Assembly (NCBI RefSeq): GCF_003628555.1
Contig: NZ_CP021731.1
Coordinates: forward strand, 2,418,001-2,482,000
Origin: Azoarcus sp. DN11
GTDB taxonomy: Bacteria > Pseudomonadota > Gammaproteobacteria > Burkholderiales > Rhodocyclaceae
Reading direction: 5' to 3'
DNA length: 64,000 bases
The position numbers were made by a program, and so were the translations under genes. Below, one piece after another: positions 17,228 to 25,219 of this stretch. The notes below the pieces were generated by a model. That model was not told the origin of the DNA, searched no databases, and was given only the letters and a program-made list of their open reading frames with translations. Every line of letters begins with the position of its first letter. Position 1 is the stretch's first letter.

Positions 17228-18252
17228 TTTTCGACGACGAACCGACGCCCGGCGAAGGACTGCCGATCCTGCCCGGCCACGTTTCGCCTGGCCGCTTGGA
17301 GCGCGTGCTGCGCGCCGGCAAGTTCGCGGTGACGTCCGAAATCGACCCGCCCGATTCCGCCGATCCGGACGAAGTGTTCAAGCGCGCCGCGATCTTCGAC
17401 GGCTACGTCGACGCGATCAACGCGACCGACGGCTCGGGTGCGAACTGCCATATGTCCAGCGTCGGCGTGTGCGCGCTGCTGACGCGCCGCGGCTACGCGA
17501 TGGTGATGCAGATCTCGTGTCGCGACCGCAACCGCATCGCGATCCAGGGCGAGATCCTGGGCGGAGCCGCAATGGGGGTCGCCAACATCATGTGCCTGAC
17601 GGGCGACGGCGTGCAGGCGGGCGACCATCCGCAGGCCAAACCCGTGTTCGACCTCGACTCGATGTCGCTGCTGGAGATCGCTCGTGCCATGCGCGACGAG
17701 CAGCGCTTCCAGAGCGGGCGCAAGCTCGACACGCCGCCGTGCGTGTTCCTCGGCGCCGCCGAGAACCCCTTCGCGCCGCCCTTCGACTGGCGTCCGCATC
17801 GGCTCGCGAAGAAGGTCGCCGCCGGCGCACAGTTCATCCAGACGCAGTACTGCTACGACATCCCGCGGCTGCGCACCTTCATGGCGCAGGTGCGCGATCT
17901 CGGCCTGCTCGAAGGCCCGAACCGCGTCTACATCATGGTCGGCGTCGGCCCGCTCGCGTCGGCCAAGAGCGCAACCTGGATCCGCGACCATGTGCCCGGC
18001 GTCCACATCCCGGACAGCGTCATCACACGCCTGGCGGGTGCGGAGAAGCAGAAGGCCGAAGGCAGGAAGCTCTGCATCGATCTGATCGAGGAGATCCGCG
18101 AAGTCGAGGGCGTCAGCGGCGTGCACGTGATGGCCTACCGCCAGGAGGAGGCGGTTGCCGAAATCATCCAGACCTCCGGCGTGCTCGAGGGGCGTGTTCC
18201 GTGGTATCCGGGGCGTGACCGGCAAGTTCAAAGGCAGGCGGTGGGGGCCTGA
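17224..18252 (+). CDS. metF: Methylenetetrahydrofolate reductase (MetF family)
   Basis: 342-aa flavin-dependent TIM-barrel reductase interconverting methylene-THF and methyl-THF. Family features are FAVTSEIDPPDSADP with the catalytic Glu near residue 40, LTGDGVQAGDHPQAK, and a QTQYCYD segment in place of the usual QFFFD. It is coupled to the MetV-like gene by a 4-nt overlap. In this operon it probably runs oxidatively, taking methyl groups delivered by the corrinoid protein back to methylene-THF for FolD and PurU; a methionine-synthesis role cannot be excluded. The gene runs into a short fossil of a methyltransferase gene 11 nt after its stop. Confidence 0.88.
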   Translation: MIFDDEPTPGEGLPILPGHVSPGRLERVLRAGKFAVTSEIDPPDSADPDEVFKRAAIFDGYVDAINATDGSGANCHMSSVGVCALLTRRGYAMVMQISCRDRNRIAIQGEILGGAAMGVANIMCLTGDGVQAGDHPQAKPVFDLDSMSLLEIARAMRDEQRFQSGRKLDTPPCVFLGAAENPFAPPFDWRPHRLAKKVAAGAQFIQTQYCYDIPRLRTFMAQVRDLGLLEGPNRVYIMVGVGPLASAKSATWIRDHVPGVHIPDSVITRLAGAEKQKAEGRKLCIDLIEEIREVEGVSGVHVMAYRQEEAVAEIIQTSGVLEGRVPWYPGRDRQVQRQAVGA

Positions 18253-18263
18253 CCGGGGCCGTA

Positions 18264-18289
18264 ATCAGCTCGCACAAGAAGGAAGTCGT
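18264..18289 (+). pseudogene. 26-nt fossil of the methyl-THF methyltransferase gene start
   Basis: The 26 nt here are identical to 31095-31120, codons 6-14 of the pterin methyltransferase gene in the second corrinoid operon (reading I-S-S-H-K-K-E-V-V). Similarity fades right after. The remnant sits exactly where that gene would follow metF, so a methyltransferase gene was probably once here and was lost, or was split off during duplication. Confidence 0.6.
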
Positions 18290-18321
18290 CCGCGGCTTTT
18301 CGACAATCCGCCACAAATACA

Positions 18322-18347
18322 GCGCTGGCCGTTTTCACGGCCAGCGC
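18322..18347. terminator. Intrinsic terminator-like hairpin after metF operon
   Basis: GCGCTGGCCG (18322-18331) and CGGCCAGCGC (18338-18347) form a perfect 10-bp stem around a TTTTCA loop. The T-run after it is poor, so it may act with factor help. It separates the corrinoid operon from the convergent minus-strand genes. Confidence 0.6.
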
Positions 18348-18400
18348 CTTGGCGTTGATCATCGCGGTTCGGCTGCTTGCCACGCCTGCCGGGATAAATA

Positions 18401-18421
18401 AGGCCCGGGGGGACCGGGCCT
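18401..18421 (-). terminator. Terminator for the DUF5943/dipeptidase operon
   Basis: AGGCCCGG (18401-18408) pairs with CCGGGCCT (18414-18421). On the minus strand the stem is followed by TTATTTATCCC, a loose U-rich tail, and it begins 8 nt after the stop of the minus-strand gene ending at 18429. Confidence 0.65.
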
Positions 18422-18428
18422 CCGAGGG

Positions 18429-18968
18429 CTACCTGGCCGCGACGGGTGTCACTTCAAAAACGCAGTGCTGATGTCCGCCACGCTCCCCCGCGCACGACAC
18501 CTCGCGGCAGCGTGCCCGCGTTGTTCGCCCCACTTCGTCGGAGAGCCAATCCATTGCCCCCGCGAACCAGCCCGCAAACATGTAGCACAGGCGTCCCTCA
18601 GCTTCCGGCTGCGCGAGCACGAAGGCGGAATGCTCAAGGACGATGGTCGCCGAGGTGTCTTCGGGAGCAATGTCGCGGAAACTGAACTGCCCCCAGCCGC
18701 GCTGCGATAGTCGCTTGAGGTAATGCTCGAACACCTCCACCCCGCCTAGTCCGTGGCGTGCAGATTCCTTGCTGCACCAGTGATAGGCCGACTGGTAGCC
18801 GGCAGGGTAGAGAACGGCCTCGTACTGCCCCCGGCCCAGTGCCTTCTCCACCGCGAGATGGTTATTGACGAAGAAATGGCGCGGCACGTACAGCATGGGC
18901 AGGCCATCGGTCGTCCACACCCCGGTGTCCGGCGCGACCTCGATCGGTACTTGCGGCTCCCGGTTCAT
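18429..18968 (-). CDS. DUF5943/V4R-like protein of the dimethylglycine locus
   Basis: 179-aa protein whose ATG overlaps the dipeptidase stop (ATGA). It resembles the Pseudomonas aeruginosa PA5397 type, which lies next to a dipeptidase and dgcA in the dimethylglycine region. The C-terminal half (IVLEHSAFV, then MFAGWFAGAMDWL and a Cys/His-rich REVSCAGERGGHQHCVF end) recalls 4-vinyl-reductase (V4R) ligand-binding domains. It has no signal or membrane segment. A small-molecule-binding accessory role in betaine catabolism is plausible but unproven. Confidence 0.65.
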   Translation of the reverse strand: MNREPQVPIEVAPDTGVWTTDGLPMLYVPRHFFVNNHLAVEKALGRGQYEAVLYPAGYQSAYHWCSKESARHGLGGVEVFEHYLKRLSQRGWGQFSFRDIAPEDTSATIVLEHSAFVLAQPEAEGRLCYMFAGWFAGAMDWLSDEVGRTTRARCREVSCAGERGGHQHCVFEVTPVAAR

Positions 18969-19936
18969 GACGCCCAGACCTCGCCGAACACCCGCAGCCA
19001 GTTCGCCCCCAGCACCTTCTCGATGCGCGACGCCTTCCAGCCGGCGGCCTGCATGCCATCGGTGAGATTCGGCATCTCGCCCAGCGTGCGCAGCCCTTCG
19101 GGGTTCTGGATGGTGCCGAATTCCGTCAGCTTCCGGTAGCGACCCTTGTCGTGGGTGATCCAGTCGAAGAAGCCCTTGTCGTACCCTTGGGTGAAATCGG
19201 TGCCGATGCCCACGCAGTCTTCGCCGACGAGATTGATCGTGTAATCGATCGCCTCCACGTAGTCCATCACGTTCGCGTGGACGCCCCGCCGCAGGAAGGG
19301 CGGGAACATCGTCACGCCGATGAAGCCGCCATGATCGGCGATGAAACGTAGCTCCTCGTCGCTCTTGTTGCGCGCGTGCTCCTTGAGGCCGGCGGGCAGG
19401 CAGTGCGAATAGCACACGGGTTTGGTGGACGCGAGGATCGCTTCGCGGGAAGTATTCGCCCCCACGTGCGACAGATCCACCATGATGCCGACGCGATTCA
19501 TCTCGGCGATGAACTCGCGGCCGAAGCCGGAGAGCCCGCCGTCCCGCTCGTAGCAGCCGGTGCCCACCAGGTTCTGCGTGTTGTAGCAGAGCTGGATGAC
19601 GCGCACGCCCATGTCGGCAAAGGCTTCGATGTACCCCAGGTGGTCTTCGCAGGCATAAGCATTCTGGAAGCTGAGGATGATCCCGGTCTTGCCTTCGCGC
19701 TTGGCGCGGTGGATGTCCTCCACGTTGCGCACCAGGGTGACCAGGTCGGCATTCTCGCGGATCAGCTTCTTCATATCCGCGATGTTCTCCACCGTCTCCT
19801 GGAAACCTTCCCAGACCGAGACCGTGCAGCTGGCGGCGGTCAGGCCGCCTTTGCGCATGTCCTCGAAGAGCGCACGGTCCCATTTGGCGATCACCAGCCC
19901 GTCGATCACGATGCTGTTGTGGTGCTGCTCGTTCAT
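18965..19936 (-). CDS. Membrane dipeptidase-family (M19) metallohydrolase
   Basis: 323-aa TIM-barrel hydrolase of the renal dipeptidase family, similar in kind to PA5396 of the Pseudomonas betaine region. Visible are the start strand (SIVIDGLVIAKWD), VIQLCYNTQNLVG, MVDLSHVGANTS with a metal-ligand His, and the late GIGTDF motif. The first metal motif normally read as D-x-H-x-D appears as D-G-L-V, so one zinc site may be altered, as in other PA5396-like proteins. There is no signal peptide, hence cytosolic. Coupled to the DUF5943 gene; the MFS gene lies 47 nt upstream. The substrate is unknown, perhaps an amide or dipeptide of a methylated glycine. Confidence 0.75.
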   Translation of the reverse strand: MNEQHHNSIVIDGLVIAKWDRALFEDMRKGGLTAASCTVSVWEGFQETVENIADMKKLIRENADLVTLVRNVEDIHRAKREGKTGIILSFQNAYACEDHLGYIEAFADMGVRVIQLCYNTQNLVGTGCYERDGGLSGFGREFIAEMNRVGIMVDLSHVGANTSREAILASTKPVCYSHCLPAGLKEHARNKSDEELRFIADHGGFIGVTMFPPFLRRGVHANVMDYVEAIDYTINLVGEDCVGIGTDFTQGYDKGFFDWITHDKGRYRKLTEFGTIQNPEGLRTLGEMPNLTDGMQAAGWKASRIEKVLGANWLRVFGEVWAS

Positions 19937-19983
19937 TGCTTCTTTCCTCGTTGGTTATCGATGGAAGGATCCACGACGCACCG

Positions 19984-21423
19984 TCAGCGGGCCGCCTCGG
20001 TGGCTTCGCGACCCATGGCGACGCCCATCGGCCGCCCGGCACCGTCATGGGAGTGGGCGATTTCCTCCAGGGACTTGCCGCGGGTTTCCACACCCAGGAG
20101 ATAGACCATCAGGGCAGCGGCGAAGAAGCAGCCGGCGCCGACGGTGAAGACACCGCCCTGACCCCAGGCGGGCAGCACCACACCCACCAGATAGGGGCCA
20201 AGCAGCGATCCCACTCGCCCGATGGCCGACGCAAATCCCGATCCGGTGGCGCGCGTCCCGGTCGAATAGAGTTCGGGGGTGTAGGTATAGAGCACCGCCC
20301 ACATGCCGAAGAGGAAGAACTGCATCAGCAGGCCGGAGAGGATCAGCGGCGTTTCGCTGCCGACGTTCGCCGCAACTTGGCCGTAGAGAAAAACGCCGCA
20401 CGCACCGCCCACGAGGGCGGCGATGCAGGTGGGCTTGCGACCCCACTTCTCGACGAGCCATGCCGCGCAGAGGAAGCCGGGGATGCCGCCCAGGGAGATC
20501 AGCACGGTGTACAGCACCGATTTGGTGACGGCGAAGCCCGCCTGTTGCAGCAGCGCTCCGAGCCAGGTCGTCAGGCCATAGAAGCCGAGCAGCGCAAAGA
20601 ACCACAGGCCCCAGATCATGATCGTGCTGGAGCGATGCTCGGGCGACCACAGGGACGCAAAGCCGCGGCGACCGCTCTGCTGTACAGGAGGGACTGCCAC
20701 CGGCCGCGGCAATTCGCGCACGCCGAGGCTTGCCTGCACCTTGCTCTCGACGGCGGCCAGCACCCGCTCGGCTTCATCGTGGCGCCCTGCGTGTTCGAGC
20801 CAACGCGGCGACTCGGGAACGAAGCGGCGCACCACCAGCAGGAACAGCGCGGGAATGGCCAGGACGACGAACACGGTGCGCCAGCTCGCGATGCTGAGGA
20901 AGTAGTAGGAAATGAGGCCGGCGGTGATGAAGCCCAGCGGCCAGAAGCCGTCCATCAAGGCGATGTATCTGCCGCGCTGGCGGGCGGGGATGAATTCCGA
21001 CAGCAGCGCCTGGGCTACGGGAAACTCCATCCCCATCCCGAAGCCCAGGATGACCCGGTAGAGGGTCAGGGTTTCGGCGTCGGCAGCGGTCGAACAAAGG
21101 TAACTGGCAACGCCCCAGATCACCATGCTGACCTGGAAGACGGGCTTGCGACCGAACTTGTCCGCCAATAGACCGGAGAGCGCCGCGCCCACGGCCATGC
21201 CCACGAAGCTTGCGCTCGCCAGCAGGCCTGCCTGCGCCGTGGTGAGGGCAAATTCCGCCTTCAGCGAACCGAGCACGAAGGTCATCATGCCGAGGTCGAT
21301 GGAATCAAAGAAGAATGCGCCGGCGATGATGATGAAGATCAGGCGGTGGTAGCCGCTGACCGGAAGGCGCTCCAGACGCTCCGCCGCCGTGTGGGCGGCA
21401 CTCGAACCAGACAGGTGTCGCAT
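19984..21423 (-). CDS. MFS transporter (sugar-porter/AAHS type)
   Basis: 479-aa inner-membrane permease with 12 predicted helices. The loop 2-3 signature (GLLADKFGRKPVFQ), the loop 4-5 E-F-P-V-A-Q motif and the loop 8-9 signature (LVEKWGRKPT) mark it as a metabolite:H+ symporter. The ATG at 21423 follows GAGGAG; a further 49 open codons upstream lack membrane character. It shares a transcript with the dipeptidase/DUF5943 genes and is divergent from a LysR gene, which probably regulates it. It is likely to import the substrate of this operon, whose identity is not shown by the sequence. Confidence 0.8.
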   Translation of the reverse strand: MRHLSGSSAAHTAAERLERLPVSGYHRLIFIIIAGAFFFDSIDLGMMTFVLGSLKAEFALTTAQAGLLASASFVGMAVGAALSGLLADKFGRKPVFQVSMVIWGVASYLCSTAADAETLTLYRVILGFGMGMEFPVAQALLSEFIPARQRGRYIALMDGFWPLGFITAGLISYYFLSIASWRTVFVVLAIPALFLLVVRRFVPESPRWLEHAGRHDEAERVLAAVESKVQASLGVRELPRPVAVPPVQQSGRRGFASLWSPEHRSSTIMIWGLWFFALLGFYGLTTWLGALLQQAGFAVTKSVLYTVLISLGGIPGFLCAAWLVEKWGRKPTCIAALVGGACGVFLYGQVAANVGSETPLILSGLLMQFFLFGMWAVLYTYTPELYSTGTRATGSGFASAIGRVGSLLGPYLVGVVLPAWGQGGVFTVGAGCFFAAALMVYLLGVETRGKSLEEIAHSHDGAGRPMGVAMGREATEAAR

Positions 21424-21602
21424 GTTGTCTCCTCTGTATTTTTGAGTACTCACGGTCTGCACGCCGGAGCGCTTGCAGACTATCAGCGGGTCCGGAGGGC
21501 CATGAAATCGTTTCTTCTGATGAGACTCATAAGACGCCGTTTGCCCCGCCGGCACTGGATTTCCGGTCATCGCCCCGGATTTTCTGCGCTAACATCTTTG
21601 CC

Positions 21603-22484
21603 ATGGATATTCGGCATCTAAGGACTTTCGTAACCGTCGCGCGCATGGGCAGCGTCACCAAGGCGGCGGAAGCACTCCACATCACCCAGCCAGCGGTGAG
21701 CGGCCAGCTCAAGAGCCTTGAGGAGGCACTGGAGCTGAAGCTGTTGTCGCGCACCACCTCTTCGGTCGCGCTCACCCAGGCCGGCCAGGACCTGCTGCTG
21801 CAGGCGGAGCGCGCGCTCGATGCCTTCGGCGATTTTCTCCACCACGCGAAGGCGCGTCGCGGCCAGGTGTCGGGCCAGTTGCGCATCGGTGTGGCGATGT
21901 ACGATCCGGTGATGCTGCGCGTCGGACCGCTGATGCGCCGGGCGACGGAGGAATATCCCGGTCTGCGCGTCGACATGCAGGTGGGACGGATCAGCTGGTT
22001 CCACGACGCCTTGCGCAGTTCGGAGATCGACGGCGCGATCTCGGTCTGCCGCACAGCCATGCCGGGTATCGATGAGTTGGTACTGCGCGAGATGGTCTTC
22101 GAACTGGTGATCCCGAGTGCCTGGCATGATCGGCTGGGTGCCGATCCGCTCCAGGCCCTGTCGCGCTTGCCGTGGATCCGCATGAGCCCGCGCAGCGCCC
22201 ACCACGCGATGATGCAGGAGATCCTCCAGACGCTGGGAATGCGTCCGGTGGAGACGGTCGAGGCGGACCACGAGGCGGTGATCCATGCCCTGGTGGCCGC
22301 CGAGGTGGGCGTCGGCCTGCTCAGGAGCGACCTCGCGCAGGCGAGCGAGGAGGCCGGAACGATCCGGCGGCTACCCGCCTACAGCGCGGCAGCACGGCTC
22401 TCGTTCATCTACCCGACCGAACGCCGCAACGACCCGGCGATGGGCGCGCTGCTGAATACCCTCACCAAGGTCTGGCGGCTCTGA
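21603..22484 (+). CDS. LysR-family transcriptional regulator
   Basis: 293-aa LysR protein. An N-terminal winged HTH (residues ~3-60, AAEALHITQPAVSGQLKSLE) is followed by a periplasmic-binding-fold effector domain. The gene is divergent from the MFS-dipeptidase-DUF5943 operon, with 179 nt between the two starts, the classical arrangement for a LysR controlling its neighbour. It ends 12 nt before a convergent second LysR gene. Confidence 0.88.
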   Translation: MDIRHLRTFVTVARMGSVTKAAEALHITQPAVSGQLKSLEEALELKLLSRTTSSVALTQAGQDLLLQAERALDAFGDFLHHAKARRGQVSGQLRIGVAMYDPVMLRVGPLMRRATEEYPGLRVDMQVGRISWFHDALRSSEIDGAISVCRTAMPGIDELVLREMVFELVIPSAWHDRLGADPLQALSRLPWIRMSPRSAHHAMMQEILQTLGMRPVETVEADHEAVIHALVAAEVGVGLLRSDLAQASEEAGTIRRLPAYSAAARLSFIYPTERRNDPAMGALLNTLTKVWRL

Positions 22485-22496
22485 AATGGTCGCGCC

Positions 22497-23435
22497 TCAA
22501 TCGGGCCGCGCCCTCAGCGGCGCCGTCTGATCCATCAGCCAATCGCGGAAGATCCTGATTCCCGTCGAATCGACCAGATCGCGACGGCAGACGAAGTAGT
22601 GCATCCGGTCGGGGGCGAGCCAGGTTTCGGCGACCGGTCGCACCAGTTGGCCCGCGTCCAGTTGGTGCTGCACCAGGTGACGCCAGGCCAGCCCGACACC
22701 GACTTCCTCGTGTACCGCATCGAGCAGCATCGAAAAATGACTGAAATTCATCGTCATCTTGCCCATCGATGCGCGGAGCCCGAACCGGCTCATCCAGACC
22801 GCCCAATCGACCGGCGCCCATAGCCTCGCCTTCCAGTGGCTCGCGTTGAGGTTGAGCAGCGGGACCGTCAGCAACCCTTCCAGCGTCGCGATCCGGGGAT
22901 TCTGTTCCAGGAAGCCGGGCGTGCACACCGGGAATATTTCTTCCGAAAAGAGATGCTCCGCCACGTATTGCGGATGCTCTTCGAGCCCGAGCGTCACTGC
23001 GGCATCGAAGCGCTCGTGATAGTCGGGGTTTCCGTCGGCGCTGACCAGGAAGAGCTGCAGTTCGGGGTATTGCGCGCGCAGCCGTTTCAGCCGCGGCATC
23101 AGCCAGAGCTGGGCGAAGGCGGTCGTGGTGATGAGATTCAGGTCCTCATGGCGGTTGTGCCGCAGCAGATCCCGCGAGGCCGTGGCGATGTGCTGCAAGG
23201 CGGACGAAGCGGCCAGATACAGCGAATGTCCGGCGTCGGTGAGTTCGACCTTGCGGTTCCCGCGCAGGAACAGCTTCTGGCCGTAGAACGCTTCCAGGGT
23301 CTGGATCTGGCGGCTGATTGCCGCCTGTGTCACGCACAACTCCTCCGCCGCCAGCTTGAAGCTGTCGTGGCGTGCGGCGGCCTCGAAGGCGCGCAAGGCG
23401 TTGAGCGGTGGAAGGAGATGCCGGGAGCTCGACAT
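22497..23435 (-). CDS. LysR-family regulator (GcvA-like)
   Basis: 312-aa LysR protein of the GcvA subgroup: start LLPPLNALRAFEAAARHDSF, HTH (AAEELCVTQAAISRQIQTLE) and an effector domain ending in IRIFRDWLMD. It is divergent from two short-chain dehydrogenase genes across a 185-nt AT-richer gap (23436-23620), so it probably regulates them. GcvA itself regulates glycine cleavage; that role is not implied here. Confidence 0.88.
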   Translation of the reverse strand: MSSSRHLLPPLNALRAFEAAARHDSFKLAAEELCVTQAAISRQIQTLEAFYGQKLFLRGNRKVELTDAGHSLYLAASSALQHIATASRDLLRHNRHEDLNLITTTAFAQLWLMPRLKRLRAQYPELQLFLVSADGNPDYHERFDAAVTLGLEEHPQYVAEHLFSEEIFPVCTPGFLEQNPRIATLEGLLTVPLLNLNASHWKARLWAPVDWAVWMSRFGLRASMGKMTMNFSHFSMLLDAVHEEVGVGLAWRHLVQHQLDAGQLVRPVAETWLAPDRMHYFVCRRDLVDSTGIRIFRDWLMDQTAPLRARPD

Positions 23436-23620
23436 CGGTGAGTCCGGTGACAGAGGGGGTTTCCAGAGTTAAGCAAAAAGTAACTGAAAAAGCCAGATGA
23501 CGTTGTTTTGCTGGCCGATCACTTAACAAAAACGCAAGTGAAGCGGTCCAAAAACTCGTTTGTCAGCCGTTTTCGACTCCTTGAAGATGAATCGCCCGTA
23601 ACCATCAGAAAGGTGCAGCT

Positions 23621-24394
23621 GTGACAAAGAGGTTCGAAAACAAGGTCGTCGTGATCACCGGAGGCGCCGGCGGCGTCGGACAGGCGCTGGTGCGCCTGTT
23701 CGCCGCGGAAGGCGCGCGGCTCATGATCTCGGACATCAACGCGGACGGCTGCAAGGCTGCCGCGGAGGAGGCCCGCGCGCTCGGCGCCGAGGCCGATTAC
23801 GTGGCCGGCAACCTGCGGGAAAAGGAGTACTGCGAGGCGGTCATCGCCCGTGCGGCGGAACGCTTCGGTGGCGTCGACATCCTGCTCAACAACGCCGGCA
23901 TCATCCCGCGCGGGACGATCGAGGAAACCACGGACGACATGTGGTTCACTGCGATGGACGTGAACCTCAACGCGGTCTTCTTCATGTGCCGCGCCGCGAT
24001 TCCGCACATGAAACGCCGCGGCGGGGGGGCCATCGTCAACACATCTTCGGTCTGGGGCACCTATCCGGGGCCCGGGCACGTCGCCTACTGCACCAGCAAG
24101 GGCGCCGTCGCCGCGCTGACCGGCAACCTCGGTCGCGACTGCGCGCCGCTGGGCATTCGCGTCAATGCCGTCTGCCCGCACGAGATCAACACGCCGATGA
24201 TCCGCACCGGTTTCGAGCGCCGCGGGCTCGATCCGGACAAGGCCGTCGATGAGCTGAACAAGACCGTGCCCATCGGCCGCATCGCCGAACCGGAGGATAT
24301 CGCGGACGTCATCGCCTTCCTCGCTTCGGATCAGGCGCGCTACATCGCCGGCACCTGCGTGGAAGTGACCGGTGCGAAGCCGGTTTCGGGTTGA
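23621..24394 (+). CDS. Short-chain dehydrogenase/reductase
   Basis: 257-aa Rossmann-fold oxidoreductase starting at GTG. The cofactor loop is TGGAGGVGQ, the NNAG motif is present, and the catalytic Ser, Tyr and Lys are in NTSSVWG and the YCTSK segment. The C-terminus matches classical SDRs (ITPVGRIAEPEDIAD-like, here IGRIAEPEDIAD). It forms a pair with the next SDR 10 nt downstream. The substrate is unknown, probably a polyol, sugar or hydroxy acid. Confidence 0.85.
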   Translation: MTKRFENKVVVITGGAGGVGQALVRLFAAEGARLMISDINADGCKAAAEEARALGAEADYVAGNLREKEYCEAVIARAAERFGGVDILLNNAGIIPRGTIEETTDDMWFTAMDVNLNAVFFMCRAAIPHMKRRGGGAIVNTSSVWGTYPGPGHVAYCTSKGAVAALTGNLGRDCAPLGIRVNAVCPHEINTPMIRTGFERRGLDPDKAVDELNKTVPIGRIAEPEDIADVIAFLASDQARYIAGTCVEVTGAKPVSG

Positions 24395-24404
24395 GGAGAG
24401 GAAC

Positions 24405-25163
24405 ATGGATCTGCAAGACAAGGTCGCCGTCGTCACCGGCGGCGGACGCGGCATCGGGCGCGGCATCACGCAAAGACTGCTGGCCGCTGGCGCCAGGGTG
24501 CTCGTCGCACAGCGCCAGCCGCTGGACGAAGTGCTGGGCGCAAACCCGAACGTCGCGTGGTTCAATGCCGACCTCGGCGAGGTGGAAGCGCCTTATGCCA
24601 TCGCCCACGCGGTCGAGGAGCGCTTCGGCGGCGCGGACATCCTGGTCAACAACGCCGGCTTCATGTTCGAGAAGTCGCTGGACGACATGACCGAAGCGGA
24701 CTGGGACCGGATGATGGTGGTCAACATGCGCGCCCCGGTGTTCCTCGCGAAGGCGCTGCTGCCGCAGATGCGTCGTCGCGGCGGTGGCAGCATCGTGAAC
24801 ATCGGCTCGATCGAGGGCATCGGCTCCAATCCGTGGCATGCGGCGTATTGCGGGTCGAAGGCCGGCGTCCACGGCTTCACGCGGGCCCTGGCGGTGGATC
24901 TGGGGCGCGACGGCATCCGCTGCAACGCGATCGCGCCGGGCTGGATCAATTCGGACCTGAGCAACGACTATATCGATGCCCAGCCCGATCCCGTCTCGGC
25001 CCGCGCCGGCCTGCTGAAACTGCATCCGGTCGGCCGCACCGGCGAGCCCGATGATGTCGGCGCGGCGGTCGTCTTCCTCGCCAGCGACGATGCTGCTTTC
25101 ATCACCGGGCAGGTCATCGTCGTGGATGGTGGCCGTACGGCGAAGCTCCCGCTTCCCTTCTGA
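24405..25163 (+). CDS. Short-chain dehydrogenase/reductase
   Basis: 252-aa SDR paralogous to its neighbour, with TGGGRGIGRG, NNAG, a Ser in NIGSIEG and a YCGSK active site. The ATG follows GAGGAGAG; the upstream in-frame codons lie inside the preceding gene. Two consecutive SDRs under a divergent LysR suggest sequential oxidation of one compound. Nothing ties them directly to the C1 genes. Confidence 0.85.
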   Translation: MDLQDKVAVVTGGGRGIGRGITQRLLAAGARVLVAQRQPLDEVLGANPNVAWFNADLGEVEAPYAIAHAVEERFGGADILVNNAGFMFEKSLDDMTEADWDRMMVVNMRAPVFLAKALLPQMRRRGGGSIVNIGSIEGIGSNPWHAAYCGSKAGVHGFTRALAVDLGRDGIRCNAIAPGWINSDLSNDYIDAQPDPVSARAGLLKLHPVGRTGEPDDVGAAVVFLASDDAAFITGQVIVVDGGRTAKLPLPF

Positions 25164-25179
25164 TCCAGGCTAGTGTTTC

Positions 25180-25203
25180 GCGGCCGGCAATGCCGGCCGC
25201 TTT
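25180..25203. terminator. Terminator between convergent genes
   Basis: GCGGCCGGC (25180-25188) and GCCGGCCGC (25192-25200) form a 9-bp stem followed by TTT, lying between the SDR pair and the convergent AraC-type regulator. Confidence 0.7.
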
Positions 25204-25219
25204 CCGTTCACCGGTCGCG

